DNA of 64,000 bases from Streptomyces rapamycinicus NRRL 5491 (lineage in GTDB: Bacteria; Actinomycetota; Actinomycetes; Streptomycetales; Streptomycetaceae). Under the pieces are notes generated by a model that had not been told where the DNA came from, did no database searches, and saw nothing but the letters and a program-made list of their open reading frames with translations. The stretch is taken from the NCBI RefSeq assembly GCF_024298965.1, contig NZ_CP085193.1, forward strand, positions 2,852,001-2,916,000. Direction: 5' to 3'. Of this stretch, positions 51,994 to 60,282 are shown piece by piece; the first letter of the stretch is position 1, and every line of letters starts with the position of its first letter. The position numbers were made by a program, and so were the translations under genes.

Positions 51994-52716
51994 TCAGAGC
52001 GTGGCGGCTTTCAGGGCCCGGCGGCACAGCGCGTCCGCGCGCCGTGTCGTCTCGGGCTGCCGGAAGTCGCGGGCCAGGTGCAGGGTGTACGCGCAGGCGT
52101 CCGTGATGGTCACCCGATGGCCGACGGAGACGAAGAGCGGCTTCACCGCGTCGCGGGTGCGCAGCGCCCGGCCGACCTCCTCGTCCCCGTCGAGCAGGGA
52201 CGACCAGTCGCCACGGCGCGGCCCCGGGTCGGCGTGGCGGAAGCCGAATGGGTTCTTGGCGACGCCGATGGTGGGCAGCCCGGTGAGCACCCCGAGATGG
52301 CTGGCCAGCCCGAACCGCCGGGGGTGGGCGAGGCCGTAGCCGTCGCACACCACCAGATCGGGGTGGCGGCCGAGCCGCCGGCCGAGGTCGCCGAGCGCGT
52401 CGAGGACGGCCGGGATCTCACGGAACGCCAGCAGCCCGGGGACGTACGGGAAGGTGACCCGGCCCACCGCGGTCGCCTCCGCGACGACATCGAGGCCACG
52501 GGCGTCCAGGGCGACGGCGGCGGCCGCGACCAGGTCGCGTTCGTCGTCGTACGCCACGTCCACCCCGACGACCACACCGGTGCCGGTGCCCGGCTCGGGC
52601 ACCTCCCCGCCGACGACCACGGACGCCCGCGTCCGCTCCTGGACGGCGATGGCCTCGGCCTCGGTCGTGGGCCAGTCGCGGGGCAGCTCATATCGTGGAT
52701 CGACGGCGCTGGTCAT
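51994..52716 (-). CDS. nfi: Endonuclease V (deoxyinosine 3'-endonuclease)
   Basis: 240 aa from ATG 52716. Catalytic Asp in VVVGVDVAY, an FPYVPGLLAFREIPAVLDAL block and the CDGYGLAHPRRFGLASHLGV block are diagnostic. A Lys in GVAKNPFG and an SVGHRVTITDA segment complete the family pattern. It cleaves DNA next to deaminated bases (inosine) in repair. Only 30 bp separate its start from the divergent YciI gene, so promoters must overlap and leaderless transcripts are likely. Confidence 0.92.
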   Translation of the reverse strand: MTSAVDPRYELPRDWPTTEAEAIAVQERTRASVVVGGEVPEPGTGTGVVVGVDVAYDDERDLVAAAAVALDARGLDVVAEATAVGRVTFPYVPGLLAFREIPAVLDALGDLGRRLGRHPDLVVCDGYGLAHPRRFGLASHLGVLTGLPTIGVAKNPFGFRHADPGPRRGDWSSLLDGDEEVGRALRTRDAVKPLFVSVGHRVTITDACAYTLHLARDFRQPETTRRADALCRRALKAATL

Positions 52717-52746
52717 CGTGCCGTTCACGTTACTAGCCTGCCCGTC

Positions 52747-53043
52747 ATGTTCGTACTGGAGATCACGTACACCGCCTCGGCGGACCGCGTCGAGGCCGCC
52801 CTCCCGGAGCACCTCGTATGGGTGGACGACCACTTCGCGAACGGCGTCTTCCTCGCCTCCGGACCCAAGAACCCGCGTGACGGCGGAGTCATCCTGGCGC
52901 TCGGCGACGACCGGGCGAGGATCGAGGAGATGCTGGCGAGCGACCCCTTCGTGGTCGCGGGCGTCGGCGACTACACCATCACCGAGTTCCTGGCCACGCG
53001 TACGGCTCCCGCGCTCGCCGATTACCGCCAGCAGCGACCGTAA
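52747..53043 (+). CDS. YciI-family protein
   Basis: 98 aa from ATG 52747. Ferredoxin-like fold with the family's His-Asp features: LPEHLVWVDDHFANGVFLASGPKNP, then ILALGDDRARIEEMLASDPFVVAGVGDYTITEF. YciI-like domains may act as small enzymes (dehalogenase-like) or binding modules. A TAGCCT-like -10 box lies about 8 nt before the ATG, which suggests a leaderless mRNA. Confidence 0.88.
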   Translation: MFVLEITYTASADRVEAALPEHLVWVDDHFANGVFLASGPKNPRDGGVILALGDDRARIEEMLASDPFVVAGVGDYTITEFLATRTAPALADYRQQRP

Positions 53044-53058
53044 GGAGCCCGTTTCGGC

Positions 53059-53256
53059 TCATGCCTTGAGGGAGGCTATGAACGCGGCCCACGATCCGGC
53101 GGGGAACAGGATCGCGGGGCCGTCGGGGTTCTTGGAGTCGCGGACGGGGACGAGGCCCGGGAGGTTGTCGGCGACCTCGACGCAGTCGCCGCCGTCGCCG
53201 TTGCTGTAGCTGCTCTTGCGCCAGACCGCCGCACTTACGTCCCTGGTCGTGGGCAT
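53059..53256 (-). CDS. DUF397 protein
   Basis: 65 aa. VWRKSSYSNGDGGDCVEVA at the start and VRDSKNPDGPAILFP and WAAFIASLK later define DUF397. Its start overlaps the XRE gene by 22 nt, which couples translation. In Streptomyces these small proteins are almost always paired with DUF5753/XRE regulators and often antagonise or modulate them. No separate promoter is visible. Confidence 0.92.
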   Translation of the reverse strand: MPTTRDVSAAVWRKSSYSNGDGGDCVEVADNLPGLVPVRDSKNPDGPAILFPAGSWAAFIASLKA

Positions 53257-54086
53257 GGGGTGTAATCCTCCATCGCGGTTTGGATCATTGCCTCGGATTC
53301 GCGAGGCGATAGGGCCATTGCCCTGAGCAGATCGTAGTTCTCCCGGCGCATGGCGACTCCCACTTGGTCCTCGGTGAGGACACCTGACCGACTGCCTTCT
53401 TCGTAGGCCACCTGGGGCTCGCCGGGCACGGTGTAGATCTTCAGCACACCACCCAGCATTTCCGGGTGCTCTCCTACCGCGAAGGGGAGCACCTGAATGG
53501 TCACGTGCGACTGTGTCCCCTGCTTGAGCAGGAAGGCCAACTGATCGCACGTGACGTCCGGTCCGCCCACGGGGCGGTGCAGCACGGCCTCGTCCAGAAT
53601 GAACCAGCAGCGTGGCGGCTTGGGCTCGACCAGCCGCGCTTGCCGGTCGATGCGCGCCTTCACCATGGCCTCGATCTCCGCGTTCGGCGCGTGCGGATGG
53701 ACACTGCGCATCAACGCCTCCGCGTAGCGCGGTGTCTGGAGCAGCCCGGGAGCGCCCACACTCACGTACTGCTCGATAACGGCGGCGCGCTTCTCGATCT
53801 CGATCATCCGCCGGTACTTCCCCGGAAACGGCTCATTCTTGGCCAACGCATAGATCCGTGCGAACATCCCATCCGTGCCGAAGCACGCGTCCAGCTTCGC
53901 CGGTAGGTCGTCGTACGGCAGCGACTCCGCCGCCTCGATCCGGGCGAGGTGGGACTTGCTGTAGTTCAGCACCTCGGACAGCCGCCGCAGCGACATGTCC
54001 GCCTTCTCGCGGTGGCGGCGGACCTCCGCGCCGAAAAGGTCGCGCGCGGAGCGGTCGGGGAAGAGTTCGCGTGGCTGGAACGTCAT
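53235..54086 (-). CDS. XRE-type regulator with DUF5753 domain
   Basis: 283 aa from ATG 54086. N-terminal XRE HTH (LFGAEVRRHREKADMSLRRLSEVLNYSKSHLARIE, about 17-51). The DUF5753 domain (about 100-275) includes YVSVGAPGLLQTPRYAEALM, FILDEAVLHRPVGG and IQVLPFAVGEHPEMLGG. This is the large Streptomyces family related to AbaA-orfA/WhiJ-like developmental regulators, which act with a DUF397 partner. The operon is just these two genes. Target unknown. Confidence 0.92.
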   Translation of the reverse strand: MTFQPRELFPDRSARDLFGAEVRRHREKADMSLRRLSEVLNYSKSHLARIEAAESLPYDDLPAKLDACFGTDGMFARIYALAKNEPFPGKYRRMIEIEKRAAVIEQYVSVGAPGLLQTPRYAEALMRSVHPHAPNAEIEAMVKARIDRQARLVEPKPPRCWFILDEAVLHRPVGGPDVTCDQLAFLLKQGTQSHVTIQVLPFAVGEHPEMLGGVLKIYTVPGEPQVAYEEGSRSGVLTEDQVGVAMRRENYDLLRAMALSPRESEAMIQTAMEDYTPCPRPGT

Positions 54087-54288
54087 TGGTCCATCCCTCC
54101 TGGTCCCGCTGTCCGGCTAGGACCGCTGGCTTGTTTTGAGCTTACGCTCCGGAGGGCAACGCATTTGACACGTTCCGTAACTGAACCCCGGTGACACTGC
54201 CCCGGTGTGATCAGCACCGCCAGCGGGCGCCGACCGCCGTCGGGTTCGCCATGAGTTGTCGCTTTTCAATGTGTGCGCTCGGCAGGCG

Positions 54289-55203
54289 CTATCTGTTGCG
54301 GTGGCTGCCTTGCTCGGTGACCGGCAGGGTGACGGTGCCGCCACGGGCGAAGCGCGCCGCTCGCCGGAGGGCGGCGATGGTCGGACGCTCGTCGTCGGCT
54401 CGTGTGATGACGGCGATCTCCGGGGCCGCTCCCTCCAAGGGAACGAACCGCACATCGGGGCGCGGATAGAAGTCGCGTGCCACTTCCGCGTGCAGCGCGA
54501 TGTATCCGCTGGTGGCGACGGCGGTCGGGATGGCGGCCGGCTGACGGACGACCGGTGCGTTCGGCCCCGGCTCGGCGGCGGGCCCGAGCCATTCGCGCAA
54601 GGCCGGGCTCAGGCGCGGCGTCGCCAGCCATGGCCCGTCGGCGACATCGTCCATACTCAGCGACGTGGCATCGGCAAGCTGCGACCGGGCGGGCACCACC
54701 GCGACACGGGGTGACGACAGGACGACGTCGGACCGCAACCCCTCCACCGGACCGGCGTGCCACATGATCCCCGCGTCCACGGTGTGGTCGAGCACGGCGC
54801 GGTATTGCGTGGACCAGTCCAGGTCGACGTACTCGACGCACAATCCGGGCACCTGAGCGCTCAGCGCCGCACGCAGGTCATCCCACCGCTGCCCCGCTCC
54901 GAATCCGAGCACCCCGAGGCGCAGCGTCCGCTCGTCCCGTCCCGCGCCCTCGGACCTGGCGCGCTCGGCGAGCTGGTCCACCACCTCGAGCAGCACCCGG
55001 GCCTCGGCCACGAGCCGCACACCCGCCGGGGTCGGGGTCACCCGCCGACTGGTCCGCTCGAACAGCGAAGCGCCTACCTCGTGCTCGAGACGCCGGATGT
55101 ACTGCCCGAAGGGCTGCTGCGAGATGTGATGCCGTTCGGCCGCCCGCCCGAAATGCAGCTCCTCGGCCAAAGTCACCACGTAACGCAGAAGGCGGATCTC
55201 CAT
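54289..55203 (-). CDS. LysR-family transcriptional regulator
   Basis: 304 aa from ATG 55203 with GAGGGAGG upstream. HTH (LRYVVTLAEELHFGRAAERHHISQQPFGQYIRRLEHEVG, residues 5-43) with QQPFGQYIRRLE as recognition helix, and an effector domain from about 95 (LRLGVLGFGAGQRWDDLRAAL). The central domain has LysR periplasmic-binding-like folds. The divergent DNA holds a small exported-protein gene only after 528 nt, so the target is unclear. Confidence 0.88.
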   Translation of the reverse strand: MEIRLLRYVVTLAEELHFGRAAERHHISQQPFGQYIRRLEHEVGASLFERTSRRVTPTPAGVRLVAEARVLLEVVDQLAERARSEGAGRDERTLRLGVLGFGAGQRWDDLRAALSAQVPGLCVEYVDLDWSTQYRAVLDHTVDAGIMWHAGPVEGLRSDVVLSSPRVAVVPARSQLADATSLSMDDVADGPWLATPRLSPALREWLGPAAEPGPNAPVVRQPAAIPTAVATSGYIALHAEVARDFYPRPDVRFVPLEGAAPEIAVITRADDERPTIAALRRAARFARGGTVTLPVTEQGSHRNR

Positions 55204-55731
55204 CGGGCCTCCCTCGGACCTCCGTTTAGTGCCACCTCCACTCGGCACCACGCTCGGATCTGCGCCACGAGGAAATGCCGGTTCAGAAGGCGTTCGTCTG
55301 ATGGTCGCAGGCTCGTACCCGTGTCCGACCACCGTCTTGTCCCCACGCTGTAACAACGAGGCGGGTCAACTCCCGCGGGATCGGCATCCCGCTCGCGCCA
55401 TGACTCCGGCTGCGCTGCCCCGTACCTTGTTGAACAAGCCAGGCATAGCCCGACACGCCCTCGATCCAGAACTATTTCAGCTGTAGATCACGACTGGCGT
55501 TCGTGATGTCCTGATGCGGTCGCCCACGGAGATGGCCACCATCCACCTCGCCAAGCCACCCCTGAGGGTCCTCGGGCCCGGCCGGGCATCCGGCCAAGTG
55601 TGGGCAGGGCAGGTGGTTTCGGTTACGACGCAACAATACCGAGGCGAATGCCCGCCGATGGGCTGCTCGAAGGACAACCGCAATCGGCAGACAACAATCG
55701 TCGCTGTCTGCTGCTGATTTCTGGAGGAAAC
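55204..55731. other. 528-nt intergenic region without recognised gene
   Basis: It lies between the divergent LysR and small-protein starts. The only clear structure is a hairpin ATCACGA-ctggcgt-TCGTGAT at 55487-55507, possibly an operator or terminator. Short reading frames here lack ribosome sites and codon bias. Promoters for both flanking genes should lie here. Confidence 0.5.
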
Positions 55732-55947
55732 ATGCTGGTTCGCAAGGCTATCGTCACGCTCGGATGCGTGGCAGCGATCGGAATGGCGGGTGCGGGGGCG
55801 GCTTCGGCGAATGCCTCGCGGTATATCGCGTCGTATCCCACACATGACCAGTGCGAAAGGGCAGCGCATATGATCACCCCTGGCTACGGCGACAACTGGA
55901 GCTGCCGGTCAAACAACGGCGGTCCGTATAAGCTGTACGTTTGGTGA
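55732..55947 (+). CDS. Small exported protein with two Cys, paralogue 1
   Basis: 71 aa from ATG 55732, with a strong GGAGGAAAC site. Signal peptide VRKAIVTLGCVAAIGMAGAGAASA, then a mature part of about 45 residues: SRYIASYPTHDQCERAAHMI, SCRSNNGGPYKLYVW. The two mature Cys probably form a disulfide. It is paralogous to the product at 56269: both share S-Y/F-P-T, C-E, a second Cys, and a G-x-x-L-x-V type end. Function unknown; it could be an extracellular peptide factor or inhibitor. Confidence 0.78.
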   Translation: MLVRKAIVTLGCVAAIGMAGAGAASANASRYIASYPTHDQCERAAHMITPGYGDNWSCRSNNGGPYKLYVW

Positions 55948-56028
55948 CGTTTGCCGGCAGACCAGCGAGTGACCTGCAAATGCAGATGAACCAAGGCGCG
56001 TGAAGTGCCGTCGCCCGCTTTCAATGCG

Positions 56029-56046
56029 CCCGCCCGATAAGGCGGG
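56029..56046 (+). terminator. Hairpin behind paralogue 1
   Basis: CCCGCC-cgataa-GGCGGG, about 80 nt past the stop. The surrounding 321-nt gap (55948-56268) has no other structure I recognise; the promoter of paralogue 2 should lie near its end. Confidence 0.5.
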
Positions 56047-56268
56047 TGCGCGGGGGCAGGGGGAGGTTCGCGCGGCGGGCGAAATCGGAGCAACCGACCC
56101 GGTTCTCGACGTGTTGCCCGCCATTTTCGAGTTCTAAGAGGCTGTCCTATGCCGGCCGCGATCCTTGGAATCGGTCTCGAACAAATAAGCGCCTTGATCC
56201 GGTGAGAGAGCCGATGCGCGGAATCGCCGTGGCATCGGCATGGGGTGTAACACGGATAAGGAGTACAC

Positions 56269-56490
56269 ATGAAGTTTCGTAAGCTCGCTGTGACGCTGAC
56301 CGCCGGCGCCGCTTTCGCTATGGCCGGGGCAAGTGCCGCGCAGGCGACGCCCTGGCAGTTCGTCGGCTCGTTCCCGACCAAGGCCGCCTGTGAGAAGAAA
56401 GCCCAGAAGATGCACAAGGCGGGGAAGATCGACGACCACTACTGCTCCCCGAGCAGGAGGGGCTACGACCTGGGGGTCCACTTCCGCTGA
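56269..56490 (+). CDS. Small exported protein with two Cys, paralogue 2
   Basis: 73 aa from ATG 56269 with AAGGAG 5 nt upstream. Signal peptide LAVTLTAGAAFAMAGASAAQA, mature part TPWQFVGSFPTKAACEKKAQKM, then DHYCSPSRRGYDLGVHFR. It has the same Cys spacing class as paralogue 1, but is more basic (Lys-rich). Conserved layout: exported, about 50 residues, one disulfide. The pair probably arose by tandem duplication. Confidence 0.78.
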   Translation: MKFRKLAVTLTAGAAFAMAGASAAQATPWQFVGSFPTKAACEKKAQKMHKAGKIDDHYCSPSRRGYDLGVHFR

Positions 56491-56559
56491 CGGGGCACGA
56501 CCTTGGCGCTGCAGCGATATGGATGTTTCGTTGCAGCACGAGGTCAAGAAGATGTCGAG

Positions 56560-56589
56560 GCGCTCCACCGGGCGAAGCCGGTGGAGCGC
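56560..56589. terminator. Hairpin between convergent genes
   Basis: Perfect 12-bp stem GCGCTCCACCGG / CCGGTGGAGCGC with a 6-nt loop, between paralogue 2 and the sigma-factor gene. Confidence 0.75.
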
Positions 56590-56656
56590 ACAGGGCGGTT
56601 GCAAGTCCCGCAGCGAGTCCCGCTCGATCAAAACCTGCGGGATCGCCGACGAGGCC

Positions 56657-58108
56657 TTAGCGGGAGACGCAGAGCCGGACCACCAGCGAGACGCAGCCCC
56701 GGGAGTCGCCGGAGTCGGAGCCGGAGTCGGTCGGCTTGGCCGTGGGCCGCTGCGTCGGCTCGTCCGTGGGCTGCCGCGTCGGCTGCCCGCTCGGGGTGCC
56801 CTCCGGATCCGACGTGGCGCCGTCCGTCGGCCTCTGGGTCGGTTCGTCCGTGGGCCGGTGCGACGGCCCATTCGACGCGGAGGACGACGAGGGCGAAGAC
56901 GGCCGCGACGAGGGTGATTCGGAGGAACCGGACGTCGGCGCCTTGCGGGAGGGGGATACCGCGCTGGACGGCGCATCCGTCGGGGAGTGCCCGGTGGGCA
57001 CGCTCGCGGTGGACGGCCGGTTCCGGGACGCCTCCCCCGGAACGCCCGCCCGCGAGCCCTCCGAGTGCCGCGAGGCGCCCGACGTGGCCGCAGAAGGGGA
57101 AGAAGAATCGGCGGAGTCGGATGTATCCGATATGGACGGCTTCGAGGCCGCCGCCGGCTGCTGTGCCGCCGCCGAACCGCCGTCCGTCAGCGCCAGCCCC
57201 GTCATGACCGCCGCCCCCGCGACCAGCAGCACGCCGCCCGCGGCCGCCGCTACCGCCACCGGCCCCGCCTGGCGCACCTGCCCGCGGACGAGGTGGTGCA
57301 TGGAACGGCGGGAGGAGACCAGCGGCCCGTTCGAGGGCGCCGCGTGCGCACCGCCGCCCGTCGCCAGGGCACCCACTCCGGCGGCCCCCACGGCGCCCAC
57401 CGCACCGGCGGCGGCCAGCGGCGCCAGGAAGCGCGCCATGTCCCGGTCGTACAGCGCGAGCAGCGCCGGGCCGGTCAGCGCGGGGAGCCGGTCGTCGGCC
57501 GCGACCAGCTGCTCCATCCGGCCCCGGCAGTCCCGGCAGCCGTCGATGTGGACGGCGATCTGCTCCGCCTGATGCGGGGAGTCCGCGCCCCGCACATGGC
57601 CGGGCAGCCCCTCCCAGTACCCACCGCACGCGGCGCTCGCCGGATAGCCGGGCTGCGCGCGCAGGAACTCCTGGCGCACGCTCTCCCGGACGCGCTCCAC
57701 CAGGGCCGCCGCACCGTCCGGGCTCACCCCGGTCCGCCGCGCCACCTCCTCCGGAGGGAGCCCGTCCACCTCGGCGAGCCACAGCGCCTTGACCCAGCGC
57801 TGCGGCAGCTCGTCGAGGACCTGGACGAGCGGTTCGAGGTACGACGCCTGCTGCGACGGCCCCCCGTTCCCCACCCCGGCCGACAGCGCCCTTACGGCGC
57901 TCGTCAGCTCGGCCGGGACGGCGTCGGCACCGACGGGATGCCCGGCGCGGATCCGACGCCACACGCTGTAGTGCGCCTCGGCGACCAGGTCCCCCGCAAC
58001 CCAGGGGTTGCCGGTGAGAGTTCGGGCATATCCGCACAGACGCGAATATTCGGCTTCGTAGATTCGACTGTAGGCGGCCGTGTCGAGCGCCGCGTGACCT
58101 TCGGTCAT
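56657..58108 (-). CDS. ECF-like sigma factor fused to zinc-finger, membrane and Ser/Thr/Pro-rich tail
   Basis: 483 aa. Sigma region 2-like part (YSRIYEAEYSRLCGYARTLTGNPWVAGDLVAEAHYSVW), then a region 4-like part (LPQRWVKALWLAEVDGLPPEEVARRTGVS). An anti-sigma-type zinc finger follows (HIDGCRDCRGRM, H-x3-C-x2-C). One or two membrane segments (AVGAAGVGALATGGG and [20 protein letters not shown]) lead to a low-complexity Ser/Pro/Thr tail of about 170 residues with repeats such as PTDEPTQRPTDG. In usual systems sigma and anti-sigma are separate; here both lie on one chain, with a likely extracellular tail. It is divergent from the SsgA-like gene. Confidence 0.85.
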   Translation of the reverse strand: MTEGHAALDTAAYSRIYEAEYSRLCGYARTLTGNPWVAGDLVAEAHYSVWRRIRAGHPVGADAVPAELTSAVRALSAGVGNGGPSQQASYLEPLVQVLDELPQRWVKALWLAEVDGLPPEEVARRTGVSPDGAAALVERVRESVRQEFLRAQPGYPASAACGGYWEGLPGHVRGADSPHQAEQIAVHIDGCRDCRGRMEQLVAADDRLPALTGPALLALYDRDMARFLAPLAAAGAVGAVGAAGVGALATGGGAHAAPSNGPLVSSRRSMHHLVRGQVRQAGPVAVAAAAGGVLLVAGAAVMTGLALTDGGSAAAQQPAAASKPSISDTSDSADSSSPSAATSGASRHSEGSRAGVPGEASRNRPSTASVPTGHSPTDAPSSAVSPSRKAPTSGSSESPSSRPSSPSSSSASNGPSHRPTDEPTQRPTDGATSDPEGTPSGQPTRQPTDEPTQRPTAKPTDSGSDSGDSRGCVSLVVRLCVSR

Positions 58109-58336
58109 GGTGGAACAACCCCTGGGGTGGGTGCCTCGTCATTGCCGACGTTTCTGTAACAGCTCCGCACGGCGCCCGAGACCTTGCATGGATTGGCAAG
58201 CCTAAATGCCCTATGTCCCCTCGAAAAATCAGTCGTGACGCACGTCACGTCGAAAGTGGGTGCACTGGCCTGATCGCCCAAACGTCTTAACGGTCGTAAG
58301 GGCGACGTGCCCCGCACCAATCGCAAGGGAGCCGAC

Positions 58337-58750
58337 GTGACCACCGACATCGACCAAGCCGTCCAGGCACAGCTCATCGCGTCGACGCCCGAGGCACGCG
58401 CGATTCCGGCGTGCTTGCGCTACGAGCGGGACGACCCATTCGCCGTCCGTGTCTCCTTCCCGCCCTCCGCGTCCCTCGACGGCTCCGCGGTGGAGTGGAC
58501 GTTCGGGCGCGAGTTGCTCGCGGCCGGGCTGCGCGGCCCCGCGGGCAGCGGGGATGTGCAGATGTGGCCGAGCGGACCACAGTGGACGGTCCTGGAGTTC
58601 CATGCCCCCGAGGGCATGGCCATGGTCCAGTTCGACACCGCCGACCTCCGCAGATTCCTCGGCCGGTCGTACGCGGTCGTCCCCGAGGGCAGCGAGGCCG
58701 GGGAGCTCGACCTGGACGAGGGGCTGGCGTCGCTGCTGAGAGACGCCTGA
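58337..58750 (+). CDS. SsgA-like protein (SALP family)
   Basis: 137 aa from GTG 58337 with AGGGAG 5 nt upstream. Typical SALP features: VRVSFPPSASLDGSAVEWTFGRELL, WPSGPQWTVLEFHAPEGMAMVQFDTADLRRFLGRSY, and the acidic end. SALPs control septum site choice, peptidoglycan remodelling and spore-wall maturation in Streptomyces. Which paralogue this is cannot be told from sequence alone. The gene stands alone, near a sigma-factor gene, and a repeat array follows its stop. Confidence 0.92.
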   Translation: MTTDIDQAVQAQLIASTPEARAIPACLRYERDDPFAVRVSFPPSASLDGSAVEWTFGRELLAAGLRGPAGSGDVQMWPSGPQWTVLEFHAPEGMAMVQFDTADLRRFLGRSYAVVPEGSEAGELDLDEGLASLLRDA

Positions 58751-58756
58751 AGTCCG

Positions 58757-58842
58757 TACGGAAGCCCGGGCCGGTACGTACGGAGGCTCGGGCCCCTACG
58801 GGCGCCTGGGTCCGGCCCGTACGGGCGCCTGGGTCCGGCCCC
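58757..58842. repeat. 22-23-bp tandem repeat behind the SsgA-like gene
   Basis: Two near-identical units with TACGGGCGCCTGGGTCCGG (58797-58818 and 58820-58841) follow two degraded ones (from 58757 and 58779). The unit's GCGCCTG-GTCC order resembles the gene's own stop context GACGCCTGAAGTCC. Confidence 0.7.
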
Positions 58843-58877
58843 GGGCGCTTGAGCGCGTCCCTACCACCGGTGAGGGG

Positions 58878-59558
58878 TCAGGTGGCGGTCACGGCCGTGG
58901 TCGACGCCAGCATGGCCGTGACGACGGCGGCGGCGAGCGCCGTCCGCACCTGGGCGATCACCTTCTCCAGCACCGGGCCCATGCCCCCGCAGCGTTCCCC
59001 AAGCTCCAGGATCCGGCGCTTGCGGACCTTGGCGTCCGTGGCCGTCACCACGGACCGCAGCTCACCCGCCGCCGCCAGGGTGACCAACGCCGCGTCCCGT
59101 TCGGACACTTCGGCCGCCGGCTGCTCACCGTGCAGCACGCGCACCGCGTCATCCCGCATCCCGGCCACCTGATCGGGCCGTTCCAGCATGTACTCCTTGG
59201 CCGGGAACAGCCCCAGCATCCGTTTCCCCTTCGCCCGCACATATCCGGCCGCCACCATCTGGTCGCGGACCGCGTGCTCGGTCAGCCGCGGCTGATGCCC
59301 CACCCAGATCTGCCAGCTGCGCGGCCGGGATTCGCCGATCAGCTCCAGCAGCCCGTCGAGTGTTTGGTCACCGGTGGCGGCGTCGGCCACGGGGCAGGGG
59401 CTGCCGTCGGCGTCGGTGAGCATGCCGCGCTGAACGAGTTCGGTGAGGGCGGCTGCGCGGACGAGGAGGGCGGTGTGAGCACCGGCGGGGCGGCCGGTCT
59501 CGGGGTCGTAGGAGAGCAGGTAGAGCGAGGCGGCGAGGGAGAGCGATCCGTTCGGCAC
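58878..59558 (-). CDS. GPP34-family phosphoprotein
   Basis: 226 aa from GTG 59558 with GGAGG 6 nt upstream. Golgi phosphoprotein 3 (GPP34) fold: SLSLAASLYLLSYDPETGRP, then LVRAAALTELVQRGMLTDADG, GDQTLDGLLELI and WVGHQPRLTEHAVRDQMVAAGYVRAKGKRMLG. Bacterial members occur mainly in actinobacteria and have no known function; eukaryotic GOLPH3 binds phosphoinositides. The C-terminal end (AALAAAVVTAMLASTTAVTAT) is hydrophobic. Confidence 0.88.
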   Translation of the reverse strand: MPNGSLSLAASLYLLSYDPETGRPAGAHTALLVRAAALTELVQRGMLTDADGSPCPVADAATGDQTLDGLLELIGESRPRSWQIWVGHQPRLTEHAVRDQMVAAGYVRAKGKRMLGLFPAKEYMLERPDQVAGMRDDAVRVLHGEQPAAEVSERDAALVTLAAAGELRSVVTATDAKVRKRRILELGERCGGMGPVLEKVIAQVRTALAAAVVTAMLASTTAVTAT

Positions 59559-59839
59559 GGGAAACCTCCGACGGTCGGGCGTCCGGTGGGGCGGCGTGCT
59601 TCGACCATATCGGCCACGTGCCCTCATGATCGACCCTCCGCCACGGGGTCTCCGCGGCTCCTGGGAACACGTCACCTGGCTGAGGCCCGGTTGCCCGGAA
59701 CGCGTCACCTCCCCGGGTCTTGGCCTCCCCCGAGGACATGGCCCCTCCCCGGACACGGTGGCCCCAGGACGGCGGGCCCGGGACACGCGGAGGTGGCGGC
59801 GACGCGTACCCCCGTGTGTACGCGTAGCCGCCACCGGTC

Positions 59840-60282
59840 CCCGCCCCCGTCGGCCTCCGTCGGCCCCCCTCGGCCCGCATCCCCGTCGGCCCCCTCGGCC
59901 CGCATCCCCCGTCGGCCCCCTCGGGCCGCGTCCCCCTCCGCCCCCTCGGGCCGGATCCCCCCTCCCCCTCGGCCCCGAGCGGTATCACCCCCGTTGACCC
60001 GCTCGGGCCCGCGTCCCCGTCAGGGCACGTCCCCCGTCCCCCGACAGGCCCCCTCTCGGGCCACGTCCCCCGTCAGCCCTCTCGGGCCGCGTCCCCCGTC
60101 AGCCCCTCGGCCGCCCCGTCGGCCCCGGGCCACGTCACCCCCGTCGGCACCGTTTGGGCCACGGCCCGGTCCTCGTCGGCCTCCTCAGGCCGTGCCGCCC
60201 CAGTCAGCCCCCGTCAGCCCCCCTCGGGCCGCCATCCCCCCGTCCCCCGTCAGGCCCCTGTCAGACCCCCGGCAGGCCCCGC
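59840..60282. repeat. Degenerate C-rich minisatellite behind the secreted-protein gene
   Basis: About 440 bp of imperfect repeats on the theme CCCTCGGGCCGCGTCCCCC and GTCGGCCCC, with no fixed period (roughly 20-27 bp). It begins at the stop codon of the secreted-protein gene (minus strand) and fills most of the 724-nt gap between 59558 and 60283. No coding potential on inspection; 59559-59839 holds nothing recognised. Confidence 0.7.

Noticed and set aside
55440..55510. Possible tRNA remnant or attachment site
   Set aside because: Only a 7-bp hairpin is present; no cloverleaf, CCA end, integrase or direct repeat was found.
55600..55731. Longer N-terminus for the first small exported protein
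   Set aside because: The strong GGAGGAAAC site and signal peptide start at ATG 55732; the upstream part has no coding character.
59840..60282. CRISPR array
   Set aside because: Repeats are degenerate, with no constant repeat length and no unique spacers, and no cas gene is nearby.
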